Below are positions 9,456 to 18,349 of a stretch of 64,000 nt of DNA, one piece after another. This DNA comes from an uncultured Bacteroidales bacterium (GTDB taxonomy: Bacteria > Bacteroidota > Bacteroidia > Bacteroidales > Bacteroidaceae), in assembly GCA_902800925.1 (NCBI GenBank), contig CADCGD010000009.1:30597-94596 (forward strand), given 5' to 3'. The position numbers and the translations under genes were made by a program. A model generated the notes under the pieces. It made no database searches. It saw only the letters and a program-made list of their open reading frames with translations, and had not been told where the DNA came from. Numbering within the stretch: position 1 is the stretch's first letter; each line of letters starts with the position of its first letter.

Positions 9456-9493
9456 GTTAAATATCAAAAAATATCAGTAGCGGCAGCAAATTA

Positions 9494-9521
9494 TTCACTT
9501 TTCACTTTTCACTTTTCACTT
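9494..9521. repeat. Four tandem copies of heptamer TTCACTT in the purB promoter
   Basis: Four perfect 7-bp units run up to the purB -7 box and supply its -33 region (TTTC, 9507-9510). Changes in copy number would move the sequence at -33, although each unit offers a similar TTTC. Confidence 0.9.
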
Positions 9522-9537
9522 TTATTTCGTACCTTTG
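9507..9537 (+). promoter_or_regulatory. purB promoter
   Basis: The -7 box TACCTTTG (9530-9537) is 19 bp from TTTC (9507-9510), a 3/4 match inside the heptamer repeat. The leader to the ATG at 9595 is about 50 nt. Confidence 0.75.
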
Positions 9538-9594
9538 CACCCACATTTGAGAGAATGTATAGCTATATATTTTAACTAAGGTATTAGAGTAAGC

Positions 9595-10944
9595 ATGGAA
9601 TTAGATGCATTGACCGCCATTTCTCCTATCGATGGCCGTTACAGAAGCAAAACAGAATCATTGGCAGGATACTTTTCCGAGTATGCATTGATACGCTATC
9701 GTGTGCGCGTAGAAATCGAGTATTTCATTACCCTCTGTGAGCTGCCGTTGCCTCAGTTGGCATCAGTAGACCACAACCTCTTTGAACCCTTACGCGACAT
9801 CTATCGTAACTTCACTGAGCAGGATGCCCAGCGTGTGAAGGATATCGAGAAGGTGACCAACCACGACGTGAAGGCTGTGGAGTACTTCATCAAGGAGCAG
9901 ATTGATACGCTCAGCGGTTTCCCCGCTGAGGCGAAGGAATTCATTCACTTTGGACTAACCTCGCAGGATATCAACAATACTAGCGTGCCCTTGAGTGTCA
10001 AGGAGGCTTTGGAGCAGGTGTACTATCCGATGGTTGAGGAGCTTATCGAACAACTCAACGATTATGCCGAGCAGTGGAAGAACGTTTCCATGCTCGCTAA
10101 GACTCACGGTCAACCTGCCTCACCCACACGTCTGGGTAAGGAGATAATGGTCTATGTCTGGCGTTTGGAGGAACAGCTGCGTGGTTTGAAGGATACTCCT
10201 ATCACTGCTAAGTTTGGTGGTGCAACAGGTAACTATAACGCTCACCACGTGGCCTATCCGCAGTACGACTGGAAGGAGTTTGGCAACCAGTTTGTCAGCG
10301 AGAAGCTGGGACTGGAGCGTGAACAGTGGACCACCCAGATTTCCAACTATGACTGGTTGGCAGCCATCTTCGATGCCATGCGTCGCATCAATACCATCAT
10401 CATCGACCTTGACCGCGACTTCTGGATGTATATCTCTATGGAGTACTTCAAGCAGAAGATTAAGGCTGGTGAGGTAGGTTCCAGTGCTATGCCTCACAAG
10501 GTGAACCCCATTGATTTCGAGAACTCAGAGGGTAACATGGGGATGGCCAATGCCGTGCTGGGCTTTTTGGCACAGAAATTGCCTGTCAGCCGTCTGCAGC
10601 GCGACCTGACGGACTCTACTGTTCTGCGTAACGTGGGTGTTCCTATGGGTCATGCGCTTATCGCTATCCAGAGCACGCTGAAGGGCCTGCGCAAGCTCAT
10701 CCTCAACGAGCAGAAACTGGAGGAGGATTTGGAGAATACATGGGCAGTGGTTGCTGAAGCTATTCAGACCATCCTGCGCCGCGAGGCTTATCCCAACCCC
10801 TATGAGGCTTTGAAGGCACTGACACGTACCAACCAGAAGATGACCGAGGAGACGATCCATGAGTTTATTCAGGGTCTGAATGTTAGCGATGATATTAAGA
10901 ATGAGTTAATGGAAATAACACCATCAAATTATACAGGAATTTAA
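9595..10944 (+). CDS. purB: Adenylosuccinate lyase
   Basis: Catalyses two beta-eliminations in purine synthesis (SAICAR to AICAR, and adenylosuccinate to AMP). The fumarase/aspartase superfamily signature SSAMPHKVNPIDFENSEGN-type motif is at about 295-313, with the conserved His-Gly segment KTHGQPASPTRLGKE (about 169-183) carrying the general acid. Its 449 aa match the long (E. coli-like) PurB class. It has its own promoter and no obvious operon partner. Confidence 0.96.
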   Translation: MELDALTAISPIDGRYRSKTESLAGYFSEYALIRYRVRVEIEYFITLCELPLPQLASVDHNLFEPLRDIYRNFTEQDAQRVKDIEKVTNHDVKAVEYFIKEQIDTLSGFPAEAKEFIHFGLTSQDINNTSVPLSVKEALEQVYYPMVEELIEQLNDYAEQWKNVSMLAKTHGQPASPTRLGKEIMVYVWRLEEQLRGLKDTPITAKFGGATGNYNAHHVAYPQYDWKEFGNQFVSEKLGLEREQWTTQISNYDWLAAIFDAMRRINTIIIDLDRDFWMYISMEYFKQKIKAGEVGSSAMPHKVNPIDFENSEGNMGMANAVLGFLAQKLPVSRLQRDLTDSTVLRNVGVPMGHALIAIQSTLKGLRKLILNEQKLEEDLENTWAVVAEAIQTILRREAYPNPYEALKALTRTNQKMTEETIHEFIQGLNVSDDIKNELMEITPSNYTGI

Positions 10945-10996
10945 TTAACGATATCAAATTAGTTTATAAAAATCCGCATTTATCAACACAAACAGC

Positions 10997-11010
10997 GAGC
11001 CGTGAGGCTC
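10997..11010 (+). promoter_or_regulatory. Small leader hairpin before the pseudouridine synthase
   Basis: GAGCC-GTGA-GGCTC forms a 5-bp stem with a GNRA-type loop, 22 nt before the ATG. No T run follows, so it is not a terminator. Its role is unknown. Confidence 0.45.
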
Positions 11011-11032
11011 CACTTTAAAACAAAACACAATT

Positions 11033-12457
11033 ATGGAATTCGAAAACGAAAAGAAAACAGAAGAGCAGTCTGCTGAGCAGCAGAATCACGAGAGTGGTTA
11101 TCAGGGCTATCGCCCAGGACGTTCGCCTCGTCCCCGTATTCAGAAGCCTCGTCCCCAGTTCAACCAGGGAGGCTATAATCGTAATCAAGAGCAAGAAGAA
11201 GGTGGTTTCCTTCCTGAGGGCTTTGGTGCAGGCTTGATGTCAAGCACACCTCAGCGTCCTTCAGGCTATCGTCCACGTAACAACTATAATAATGAGGGAG
11301 GCTATCAGCCTCGTCAGGGTGGTTACAACCAGCGTGGCGGCTATCAGCAGCGTCCCCAATATGGTCAGCGTCCCCAGCAGGGTGAGGGTGGCTATCAGCC
11401 TCGTCAGGGTGGTTACAACCAGCGTCCTCAGTATGGTCAGCGTCCCCAGCAGGGTGAGGGTGGCTATCAGCCTCGTCAGGGTGGCTACGGCCAGCGTCCT
11501 CAGGGCGGTTATGGCCAGCAGCGCCAGGGTGGTTACAACAACCAGCGTGGTGGCTATCAGCAGGGCGGTTACAATAGCCAGCGTGGCGGCTATGGTCAGC
11601 AGCGTGGTGGTTACAACCAGCGTGGCGGCTATGGTCAGCAGCGTGGTGGCTTCCGTCAGCACACTCCTGGCTATGATCCCAATGCCAAGTATTCGCTGAA
11701 GAAGCGTATCGAGTATAAGGAGGAGAACTACGATCCCAACGAGCCCCTTCGTCTGAACAAGTTCCTCGCCAATGCAGGTGTCTGCAGCCGTCGTGAGGCT
11801 GATGAGTTCATCACAGCAGGCGTTGTGAAGGTCAATGGCGAGGTTGTTACCGAGCTGGGTACCAAGGTGTTGCGTACTGATGAGGTGCTATTCCACGATC
11901 AGCCCGTCAAGATGGAGAAGAAGGTCTATGTGCTGTTGAACAAGCCCAAGGATTATGTTACCACCAGCGACGATCCTCAGCAGCGCAAGACCGTGATGGA
12001 CCTGGTGAAGGGTGCCTGCGAGGAACGTATCTATCCTGTTGGTCGTCTGGACCGCAACACCACTGGTGTGCTGCTGTTGACCAACGATGGTGACCTGGCT
12101 TCTAAGCTAACTCATCCGAAGTTCCTGAAGAAGAAGATTTATCACGTTCACCTCGACCACAACGTTACTGCTCACGACATGCAGCAGATTGCCGAGGGTA
12201 TCACCCTTGACGATGGCGAAATCAAGGCAGACGCTATCGAGTATGCCAGCGAGACTGACAAGAAGCAGGTAGGCATCGAGATTCACTCTGGTAAGAACCG
12301 CATCGTGCGTCGTATCTTCGAGAGCCTGGGTTACAAGGTTACCAAGCTCGACCGCGTACAGTTTGCTGGTCTGACCAAGAAGAATGTGAAGCGTGGTGAC
12401 TGGCGCTACCTCACAGAGGAAGAGGTTGACCGCCTGCGCATGGGTGCTTACGAATAA
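11033..12457 (+). CDS. 23S rRNA pseudouridine synthase (RluB/RsuA family) with low-complexity N-terminal domain
   Basis: The C-terminal part is a standard RsuA/RluB-type enzyme. An S4 RNA-binding domain (LRLNKFLANAGVCSRREAD, from about 239) is followed by the synthase domain with the catalytic Asp in GRLDRNTTG (about 336-344) and the GKNRIVRRIFE motif near the end. Residues about 25-215 are instead a Gly/Tyr/Gln/Arg/Pro repeat made of units such as GGYQPRQGGYNQRPQYGQRP. The repeats are also near-identical in DNA (11292-11660), so copy number probably varies. The extension resembles RGG/YGQ RNA-binding or condensate-forming tails. The exact uridine modified cannot be read from sequence. Confidence 0.9.
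   Translation: MEFENEKKTEEQSAEQQNHESGYQGYRPGRSPRPRIQKPRPQFNQGGYNRNQEQEEGGFLPEGFGAGLMSSTPQRPSGYRPRNNYNNEGGYQPRQGGYNQRGGYQQRPQYGQRPQQGEGGYQPRQGGYNQRPQYGQRPQQGEGGYQPRQGGYGQRPQGGYGQQRQGGYNNQRGGYQQGGYNSQRGGYGQQRGGYNQRGGYGQQRGGFRQHTPGYDPNAKYSLKKRIEYKEENYDPNEPLRLNKFLANAGVCSRREADEFITAGVVKVNGEVVTELGTKVLRTDEVLFHDQPVKMEKKVYVLLNKPKDYVTTSDDPQQRKTVMDLVKGACEERIYPVGRLDRNTTGVLLLTNDGDLASKLTHPKFLKKKIYHVHLDHNVTAHDMQQIAEGITLDDGEIKADAIEYASETDKKQVGIEIHSGKNRIVRRIFESLGYKVTKLDRVQFAGLTKKNVKRGDWRYLTEEEVDRLRMGAYE
11301..11660. repeat. Coding tandem repeat encoding the Gly/Tyr/Gln/Arg tract
   Basis: Near-identical blocks recur; for instance the segments encoding YQPRQGGYNQRPQYGQRPQQ begin near 11390 and earlier related ones near 11310. 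Shorter CAGCGTGGYGGCTATGG-type units follow. Differences are mostly synonymous, suggesting recent expansion by slippage or recombination. Confidence 0.8.
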
Positions 12458-12466
12458 AGTGAAGTA

Positions 12467-12490
12467 TGTCGCTATGGCATAGCGACAAAC
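12467..12490. repeat. Palindromic element, copy A
   Basis: An 8-bp stem (12467-12474 with 12480-12487) around TGGCA sits between the pseudouridine synthase gene and asnS, without a T run. It matches a second palindrome at 28568-28591 in 20 of 24 positions (core GCTATGnCATAGC followed by ACAAAC). Confidence 0.65.
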
Positions 12491-12505
12491 AAAACAAGAA
12501 GAACA

Positions 12506-13942
12506 ATGAAAAGAACAAAGATAATTGACGTACTGAAGAGTACTGATTTTGGAAAAGAAGTATGTGTGAAGGGCTGGGTGCGCACGCACCGCAGTTCTAA
12601 GGCTGTTGACTTCATCGCGCTGAACGATGGTTCTACCATCAAGAACGTGCAGATTGTCGTTGACCCTGCCAAGTTTGACGAGCAGTTGCTGAAGGACATC
12701 ACCACTGGTGCCTGCATCAATGCCGAGGGCGTGCTGGTAGAGAGCCAGGGTGCTGGTCAGACCAGTGAGATCCAGGCCACCAAGTTGGAGGTCTATGGTC
12801 TCTGCGGCAACGACTACCCCATGCAGAAGAAGGGCCAGTCGTTCGAGGCTATGCGTAAGAATGCCCACATGCGCCTGCGTACCAATACTTTTGGTGCTGT
12901 GATGCGCATCCGTCACAATATGGCGATGGCTATCCACACCTATTTCCACGAGCACGGCTTCTTCTACTTCCACACGCCACTGATTACCGCCAGCGACTGT
13001 GAGGGTGCAGGCAACATGTTCCAGGTGACCACCAAGAACCTGTATGACCTGAAGAAGGACGAGCAGGGTAAGATTATCTACGACGATGACTTCTTTGGCG
13101 AGCAGACCTCGCTGACCGTTTCTGGTCAGTTGGAGGGCGAGCTGGGAGCCACCGCTCTGGGTGCTATCTACACCTTCGGTCCTACGTTCCGCGCTGAGAA
13201 CAGTAACACACCTCGCCACCTGGCTGAGTTCTGGATGGTAGAGCCTGAGGTTGCTTTCCTCGACCAGGAAGAGTTGATGGACTTGGAGGAAGACTTCATC
13301 AAATACTGCGTGCGCTGGGCTCTCGACAACTGTAAAGACGACCTCGCCTTCCTGAACCAGATGATTGACAAGACCCTGATCCAGCGCCTGGAGGGTGTCC
13401 TCAAAGAGACCTTTGTGCGCCTGCCTTATACCGAGGGTATCAACATCCTGCAGGAGGCCATCAAGAATGGTAAGAAGTTCGAGTTCCCCTGCAACTGGGG
13501 CGACGACCTTGCCAGCGAGCACGAGCGCTACCTTGTCGAGGAACACTTCAAAAAGCCAGTCATCATGACCGACTATCCACGTGCCTTCAAGTCGTTCTAC
13601 ATGAAGCAGAACGAAGAGCAGGGAGAGGGTAGTGTTGGCTATAAGGGTGCCATTGCTCCTGGTCCTACGATGCAGGGTACCGACGTGCTGTTCCCACAGA
13701 TTGGTGAGATTATCGGTGGCTCTGTCCGTGAGGAGAGCTACGACAAGCTGATGGGCGAGATTGAGCGTCGTCAGATGGACAAGACTCACCTGTGGTGGTA
13801 CATCGACACTCGTCGTTGGGGTTCTTGCCCACATGCAGGCTTTGGCCTCGGTTTCGAGCGTCTCATCCTGTTTGTTACAGGCATGCAGAACATCCGCGAC
13901 GTCATCCCGTTCCCCCGTACTCCGAAGTCTGCAGAGTTCTAA
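12506..13942 (+). CDS. asnS: Asparaginyl-tRNA synthetase
   Basis: Class IIb synthetase of 478 aa. The OB-fold anticodon domain is at about 1-115. Class II motif 2 is present ([21 protein letters not shown], about 230-250) and motif 3 near the end ([12 protein letters not shown]). The choice Asn over Asp follows from the overall pattern [12 protein letters not shown] and the [12 protein letters not shown] end. Between FYMKQNEE and TDVLFP it carries roughly 13 residues more ([20 protein letters not shown]) than the short loop remembered from enterobacterial AsnS. It is followed by a strong terminator. Confidence 0.95.
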   Translation: MKRTKIIDVLKSTDFGKEVCVKGWVRTHRSSKAVDFIALNDGSTIKNVQIVVDPAKFDEQLLKDITTGACINAEGVLVESQGAGQTSEIQATKLEVYGLCGNDYPMQKKGQSFEAMRKNAHMRLRTNTFGAVMRIRHNMAMAIHTYFHEHGFFYFHTPLITASDCEGAGNMFQVTTKNLYDLKKDEQGKIIYDDDFFGEQTSLTVSGQLEGELGATALGAIYTFGPTFRAENSNTPRHLAEFWMVEPEVAFLDQEELMDLEEDFIKYCVRWALDNCKDDLAFLNQMIDKTLIQRLEGVLKETFVRLPYTEGINILQEAIKNGKKFEFPCNWGDDLASEHERYLVEEHFKKPVIMTDYPRAFKSFYMKQNEEQGEGSVGYKGAIAPGPTMQGTDVLFPQIGEIIGGSVREESYDKLMGEIERRQMDKTHLWWYIDTRRWGSCPHAGFGLGFERLILFVTGMQNIRDVIPFPRTPKSAEF

Positions 13943-13970
13943 AATTGCAATTTCTGCTACAATTCTTAAA

Positions 13971-14017
13971 ATATGTTCCAAATTTCATGCAAAAAGTTTG
14001 GAACATATATTTTTTTT
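13971..14017 (+). terminator. asnS terminator
   Basis: A perfect 12-bp stem (13971-13982 with 13997-14008) with a 14-nt loop is followed by A and eight T. The right arm contains the TTTG used as -33 box of the next operon. Confidence 0.9.
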
Positions 14018-14028
14018 ACCTATCTTTG
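13997..14028 (+). promoter_or_regulatory. Promoter of the 14-18 kb envelope operon
   Basis: Perfect -33 TTTG (13997-14000), 20 bp spacer, perfect -7 TATCTTTG (14021-14028). The -33 and most of the spacer are the 3' arm and T run of the asnS terminator. Confidence 0.85.
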
Positions 14029-14069
14029 CAATCAGTAAACAATCATTAACTCAAAAAAACACAACAATT

Positions 14070-15023
14070 ATGAAGAAATTACTGACATTGTGTAGCTTCG
14101 TGCTGCTTTCACTGGGTGCTTCCGCACAAATGTTCGACCCTCATGTAGGTATTGGTGTAGGCGTTGGTACCACAGGTATTGATATTGATGCCTCAGCCAC
14201 GATAAACGACTATATAGGTATCCGTGCTGGTGTGGATATTATGCCGAAATTCAAAGTGAGCAAAGATCTGGATTTGGGTGTATCTGACAAAACAAAAGGT
14301 GTTAGTATTAAAGACATGAATAAGCACATTGATGATTTGAATACTCAGATTGTTGCTTGGAATGCTGCCCACCCGACCCAGAAGATGGAGCTGATTGACA
14401 AGACTTTGCTTCCCAATGGTGAGATTCCTAACGATCTAACTATTGAAGGTAAACTGGACAATACTGTTGGTCACATCCTGTTTGATATCCACCCCTTTAA
14501 GACCAGCTTCCGTTTTACTGTTGGTGCCTATTTCGGTAAGGATGAGATTATTTCAGTATATAATAAAGAAGATGCATTCTTCACTCCTATCAACCAGTGG
14601 AACAATGCTATCATTACTGCACAGAATAATCCCACAAGTACGCTGAATACCATGGTTGTAAAGCCATATAACTTGGATATGATTGGTGGTGAGTTGGGTG
14701 ACTACTTCGTAACTCCTGACCCTGCCGAACAGGGAAATGTTAAGGCCTATGCCAAGGTCAATGGTTTCCGTCCTTATCTGGGCCTGGGCTTCGGCCGTGC
14801 TGTTCCCAAGGGTCGTGTAGGTTGCCAGTTTGACCTGGGTGTACAGTTCTGGGGTAAGCCAGAGATTTATATTCCCACCTACGACAAGGCTGCTAAGACC
14901 TATCAGTATGAGAAAATTGATGGCGATAAGGCTGGTGACGATGCAGGTAAAGTGCTGAAGACCATCTCTAAGATTTCTGTTTATCCTGTGCTGAATTTCC
15001 GCATCGTAGGTCGTATCTTCTAG
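14070..15023 (+). CDS. Hypothetical outer-membrane beta-barrel protein
   Basis: A 317-aa protein with a signal peptide ending in ASAQ. The open frame extends upstream into asnS, but the promoter at 13997-14028 and the signal peptide fix the start at 14070. The sequence has repeated G-x-G-x-G and alternating strands, with FRPYLGLGFGRAVP near the C-terminus, typical of small OM barrels. I do not recognise the family. It heads a three-gene operon with a lipoprotein and a DUF5723 protein. Confidence 0.8.
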   Translation: MKKLLTLCSFVLLSLGASAQMFDPHVGIGVGVGTTGIDIDASATINDYIGIRAGVDIMPKFKVSKDLDLGVSDKTKGVSIKDMNKHIDDLNTQIVAWNAAHPTQKMELIDKTLLPNGEIPNDLTIEGKLDNTVGHILFDIHPFKTSFRFTVGAYFGKDEIISVYNKEDAFFTPINQWNNAIITAQNNPTSTLNTMVVKPYNLDMIGGELGDYFVTPDPAEQGNVKAYAKVNGFRPYLGLGFGRAVPKGRVGCQFDLGVQFWGKPEIYIPTYDKAAKTYQYEKIDGDKAGDDAGKVLKTISKISVYPVLNFRIVGRIF

Positions 15024-15063
15024 TTAATAACTACTAACCATATAGAATTTAAAATAATCTATT

Positions 15064-16836
15064 ATGAAAAGAACTAAAATTAGAAACCGATTGCTCTTCT
15101 GCTCATGTCTGGCATGTGGCATGCTTATGAGCGGATGTTCTGATAGCGACTACGACATATCGTCAGTAGACGCTAAACTTGGTGTTGGCGGCAGCTTGTC
15201 GTTGCCCAGTGATAACTCGGTAACTATCACGCTTGACGATATTCTTAATCTTGGCAATACAGATCTGATTAAAGTCTTGGACAACGGTGACTATCAGTTT
15301 GGTAAGAACCCTGAGACAGTCAGCGATGTTAACGTGAATGTCGATAAGATTACCTTGTTGGAAAAGAGCGAGCAAGGTCTGAATTTCGATGTAGATCTAC
15401 CGTTATTTCCTCCTGCAATCATAGGTCAGGAAGTGGATATTCCTTATACTGCTATTGATCCTCACATTGATATTGCAGAGCAAACGGGTGATGTCTCACT
15501 TTTTGAATATGAGTTTGATGCTCCTGCTGAGATTAACGCTTTGAAGTGGGTCCGCATTGGAGATGAAGGTGGCGTCGATTTGAATCTTAGCTTGACATTC
15601 CCTGAAGAAATCAAGAAGTTCGAGTATGTGAAGATTCAGATGCCAGGCATGTTGGAAATGACCTGTAATAAAGCTGGTTTCAATGCTTCTACCAATGTCC
15701 TGACGCTGAGTAATTGTACTCCTTCTGACTGTAATGGTATCGTATTCAACGTTACAAAAATCAATGTAAAGGATGTTGACGCTAAGAACTTTGCAAAGCT
15801 TGAGAACGGAAAGTTCAAGCTTAGTGGTTACGTTAATATGACGATGAAGGTATCTAGGGTTAAGGTTTCTGCTAAGTCATCTGTTCAAGTAAGTGGTAAT
15901 GCTTCGTTCAATAATCTCGTGATTACTGCTGCCAATGGTCAGTTTAAGCCAACCATCGATGCACAGAATATTGGTTCTACAACCATCAATTCTCTTCCCG
16001 ACTTCCTGACAGACGCTCGTGTTGTGGCAGACGTTGACAATCCTCAGATATGGTTGACGCTCAAGTCGAACCTGCCTCTTGGTGGTTATGTGGAGGCTAA
16101 GCTCAGTTCTACCACCTCATCAAAAGATGTGGTTCTGAGCAAGGTAAATGGCAACGAATTGCCTATCGCTGCCAATACGACTACCCGTCTTGTGGTTTGT
16201 CGCAAGGCTCCTGCAGACTTGACACATAATGGTGAAACATATACGCCCGTCATTGCTCCAGACCTGTCGAATATCATCAAGAAGCTGGAGGAAGGTATGG
16301 CGATTAACATCGATATTACGAAGTTTGAAGCTAATGACGACGTTATTACCGTCGAACTGGGTAAAGACTATACACTTACGCCTAAATACCGCTTTACTGC
16401 TCCATTGGTATTGGGCGACGAGGCACAGATTGTGTACAGCGATAACGAAGATGACTTGCACAAGGACCTGAAGGACCTCAAACTGGAGAAGGGTGCTGTG
16501 CTGACGGTTGCAGCCGATGTAAATAATAAGGTTCCTGCCGATTTGGAGATAAATATCACACCTCTTGGACTTGATGGTCAACCCATTTCTACACTGGTTG
16601 TCAAGCCCATCCAGAACAAGGTGGCTGCAGGCGCTGCTGCTGATAAGATTAAGTACGAGATTTCAGATCCGAATGGTACTGGTCTGAATCAGCTCGACGG
16701 TATCGAATATGAACTGTTGGTTACCGCGCCTACAGCGAGCAGCGAGAAAGGTAAGGTGCTCAACAAGACTCAAGAGATAGTCATAAAGACCACTGATCTT
16801 CATCTGAACGGACAAGTGATTGTTGATACCGATTGA
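15064..16836 (+). CDS. Hypothetical lipoprotein
   Basis: A 590-aa protein with a lipobox (MSGC, Cys at 25) followed by SDSDYD, an acidic stretch after the Cys as in surface-exported Bacteroidetes lipoproteins. The rest is beta-rich, with several immunoglobulin-like or beta-sandwich-looking repeats. No catalytic motif is visible. It is 40 bp from the preceding barrel gene and 27 bp from the DUF5723 gene, so these products probably act together in the envelope. Confidence 0.8.
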   Translation: MKRTKIRNRLLFCSCLACGMLMSGCSDSDYDISSVDAKLGVGGSLSLPSDNSVTITLDDILNLGNTDLIKVLDNGDYQFGKNPETVSDVNVNVDKITLLEKSEQGLNFDVDLPLFPPAIIGQEVDIPYTAIDPHIDIAEQTGDVSLFEYEFDAPAEINALKWVRIGDEGGVDLNLSLTFPEEIKKFEYVKIQMPGMLEMTCNKAGFNASTNVLTLSNCTPSDCNGIVFNVTKINVKDVDAKNFAKLENGKFKLSGYVNMTMKVSRVKVSAKSSVQVSGNASFNNLVITAANGQFKPTIDAQNIGSTTINSLPDFLTDARVVADVDNPQIWLTLKSNLPLGGYVEAKLSSTTSSKDVVLSKVNGNELPIAANTTTRLVVCRKAPADLTHNGETYTPVIAPDLSNIIKKLEEGMAINIDITKFEANDDVITVELGKDYTLTPKYRFTAPLVLGDEAQIVYSDNEDDLHKDLKDLKLEKGAVLTVAADVNNKVPADLEINITPLGLDGQPISTLVVKPIQNKVAAGAAADKIKYEISDPNGTGLNQLDGIEYELLVTAPTASSEKGKVLNKTQEIVIKTTDLHLNGQVIVDTD

Positions 16837-16863
16837 TGTTTAACCTCCTAAAGTAAAAAGAAT

Positions 16864-18282
16864 ATGAAAAGCAAGAAATATATCGTGGCTGTGGCGCTGC
16901 TAGCAATGAGTGCTGCTTCCATGGCGCAGACATTGAACTCAGCCTACTTTACGGAAGGCTATAAATACAGACACACCATGAACCCCGCCTATGGCAACGA
17001 GGGTGGCTATTGTGCCATTCCCGCTTTGGGTAACCTCAATGTGAAGGTACAGGGTAACTTTGGTGTTGGCGACGTGCTCTTCAAGTCCAATGAGTATGGC
17101 ATTGTCTCTGGTAAGAAACTGGCTACTTTCATGCATCCAAATATTCCTGTCGATGTAGCATTGAGTGGACTGTCAACTGGCAACAACCGTGTCATTGGTG
17201 ACGTCAACATACCTATTGTATCAGTAGGTTTCAATGCCTTTGGTGGTTACAATACTGTTGAACTGAATGCCAGGGCGTCGTTTGGTGCCTCTCTCCCATA
17301 CGAGTTCTTCGAGTTTGCCAAGAACGTCGGCAACAAGTCCTATAACATCGGTGACATCAATATCAATGCCCAGTCGTATGTGGAGTTGGCGTTTGGCCAC
17401 TCTCGTCAGCTGACTGAGCAGTTGCGTGTTGGTGGTAAGTTCAAGCTCCTCTTTGGTGCAGGCCGTGGCGACTTGAAGATTGAAAACCTCACTGCAGACC
17501 TGCAGGAGTCAAACCGCTGGCTCCTTTCTGGTAAGGCTACTGCTGATGCCTCTATCAAGGGATTCACCTACAAGATGGAGGAAAAGGAATATGATAGTAG
17601 AGTTGACAAGAAAAGTAATCCACTAACCTACAATCGTGTCAAGGAAGTAGATGTCGATGGAGCAGGTCTTGGTGGTTTTGGTTTGGCTGTCGACTTGGGT
17701 GCTACCTATAAGATTAACGACGACTGGAAGGTTAGTGCAGCCCTGCTCGACCTCGGCTTCATCCATTGGAATACTGACGCCCGTGCTGCCAACTCAGGAC
17801 AGCCCTTCGAGTTCAATGGTTTCCATGATGTAGAGGTCTCCAAGAGCAGTCCCAATTCGTTTGAGAAGAAGGCTGACGCCTATAAGGATCAGTTGGCCGA
17901 CTTCATCAACCTGACGGAAGTAACGGACGAGGGTGGACGCACTACAGGCATTGGCTGCACCATGAACCTTGGTGTGGAATATAACCTGCCCGTCTATCGC
18001 CAGATTACCTTCGGTTTCCTCAGCAGCAGTCGTTTCCGTGGTCCTTATTCGTGGACCGATGCACGCCTGAGCGCCAACTGGGAACCCCTCAAGTGGATTG
18101 ATGGTGGTGTTAACTTCAGCGTCAACAGCTTTGCTGCCAGCATGGGTTGGCTTGTCAACATCCATCCCAAGGGCTTCAACTTCTTCATCGGCATGGACCA
18201 CATCCTCGGCAAGACCACCAAGGAGTTCATTCCTATGACCTCCAATGCCAGCTTGGCTATGGGTATGAATATCACGTGGTAA
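16864..18282 (+). CDS. DUF5723 family outer-membrane protein
   Basis: A 472-aa protein with a signal peptide ending in SMAQ. The mature start LNSAYFTEGYKYRHTMNPAYGNEGGY matches what I remember of DUF5723 proteins, which are FadL-like barrels of Bacteroidetes. It ends ALAMGMNITW with a terminal aromatic, as expected for BAM substrates. It is the last gene of the operon starting at 14070. No transport substrate can be inferred. Confidence 0.82.
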   Translation: MKSKKYIVAVALLAMSAASMAQTLNSAYFTEGYKYRHTMNPAYGNEGGYCAIPALGNLNVKVQGNFGVGDVLFKSNEYGIVSGKKLATFMHPNIPVDVALSGLSTGNNRVIGDVNIPIVSVGFNAFGGYNTVELNARASFGASLPYEFFEFAKNVGNKSYNIGDININAQSYVELAFGHSRQLTEQLRVGGKFKLLFGAGRGDLKIENLTADLQESNRWLLSGKATADASIKGFTYKMEEKEYDSRVDKKSNPLTYNRVKEVDVDGAGLGGFGLAVDLGATYKINDDWKVSAALLDLGFIHWNTDARAANSGQPFEFNGFHDVEVSKSSPNSFEKKADAYKDQLADFINLTEVTDEGGRTTGIGCTMNLGVEYNLPVYRQITFGFLSSSRFRGPYSWTDARLSANWEPLKWIDGGVNFSVNSFAASMGWLVNIHPKGFNFFIGMDHILGKTTKEFIPMTSNASLAMGMNITW

Positions 18283-18302
18283 TTGTTGGAACTGAGAATA
18301 AC

Positions 18303-18345
18303 AAAAGCAATCGCTCAAGGAGAAATCCCTGAGCGATTGTTTTGT
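18303..18345. terminator. Bidirectional terminator between convergent genes
   Basis: A 10-bp perfect stem (18308-18317 with 18330-18339) extended by GG/CC has T-rich tails on both strands. It separates the DUF5723 operon from the convergent RAYT-like gene. Confidence 0.85.
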
Positions 18346-18349
18346 TGTG

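Noticed and set aside
11261-11699. Frames in both directions through the repeat tract
   Set aside because: They are low-complexity by-products of the coding repeat of the pseudouridine synthase.
12107-13981. 624-aa open frame on the minus strand opposite asnS
   Set aside because: It is antisense to a clearly coding synthetase, has Val/Leu/His-rich shadow composition, no start context or promoter, and no family motif.
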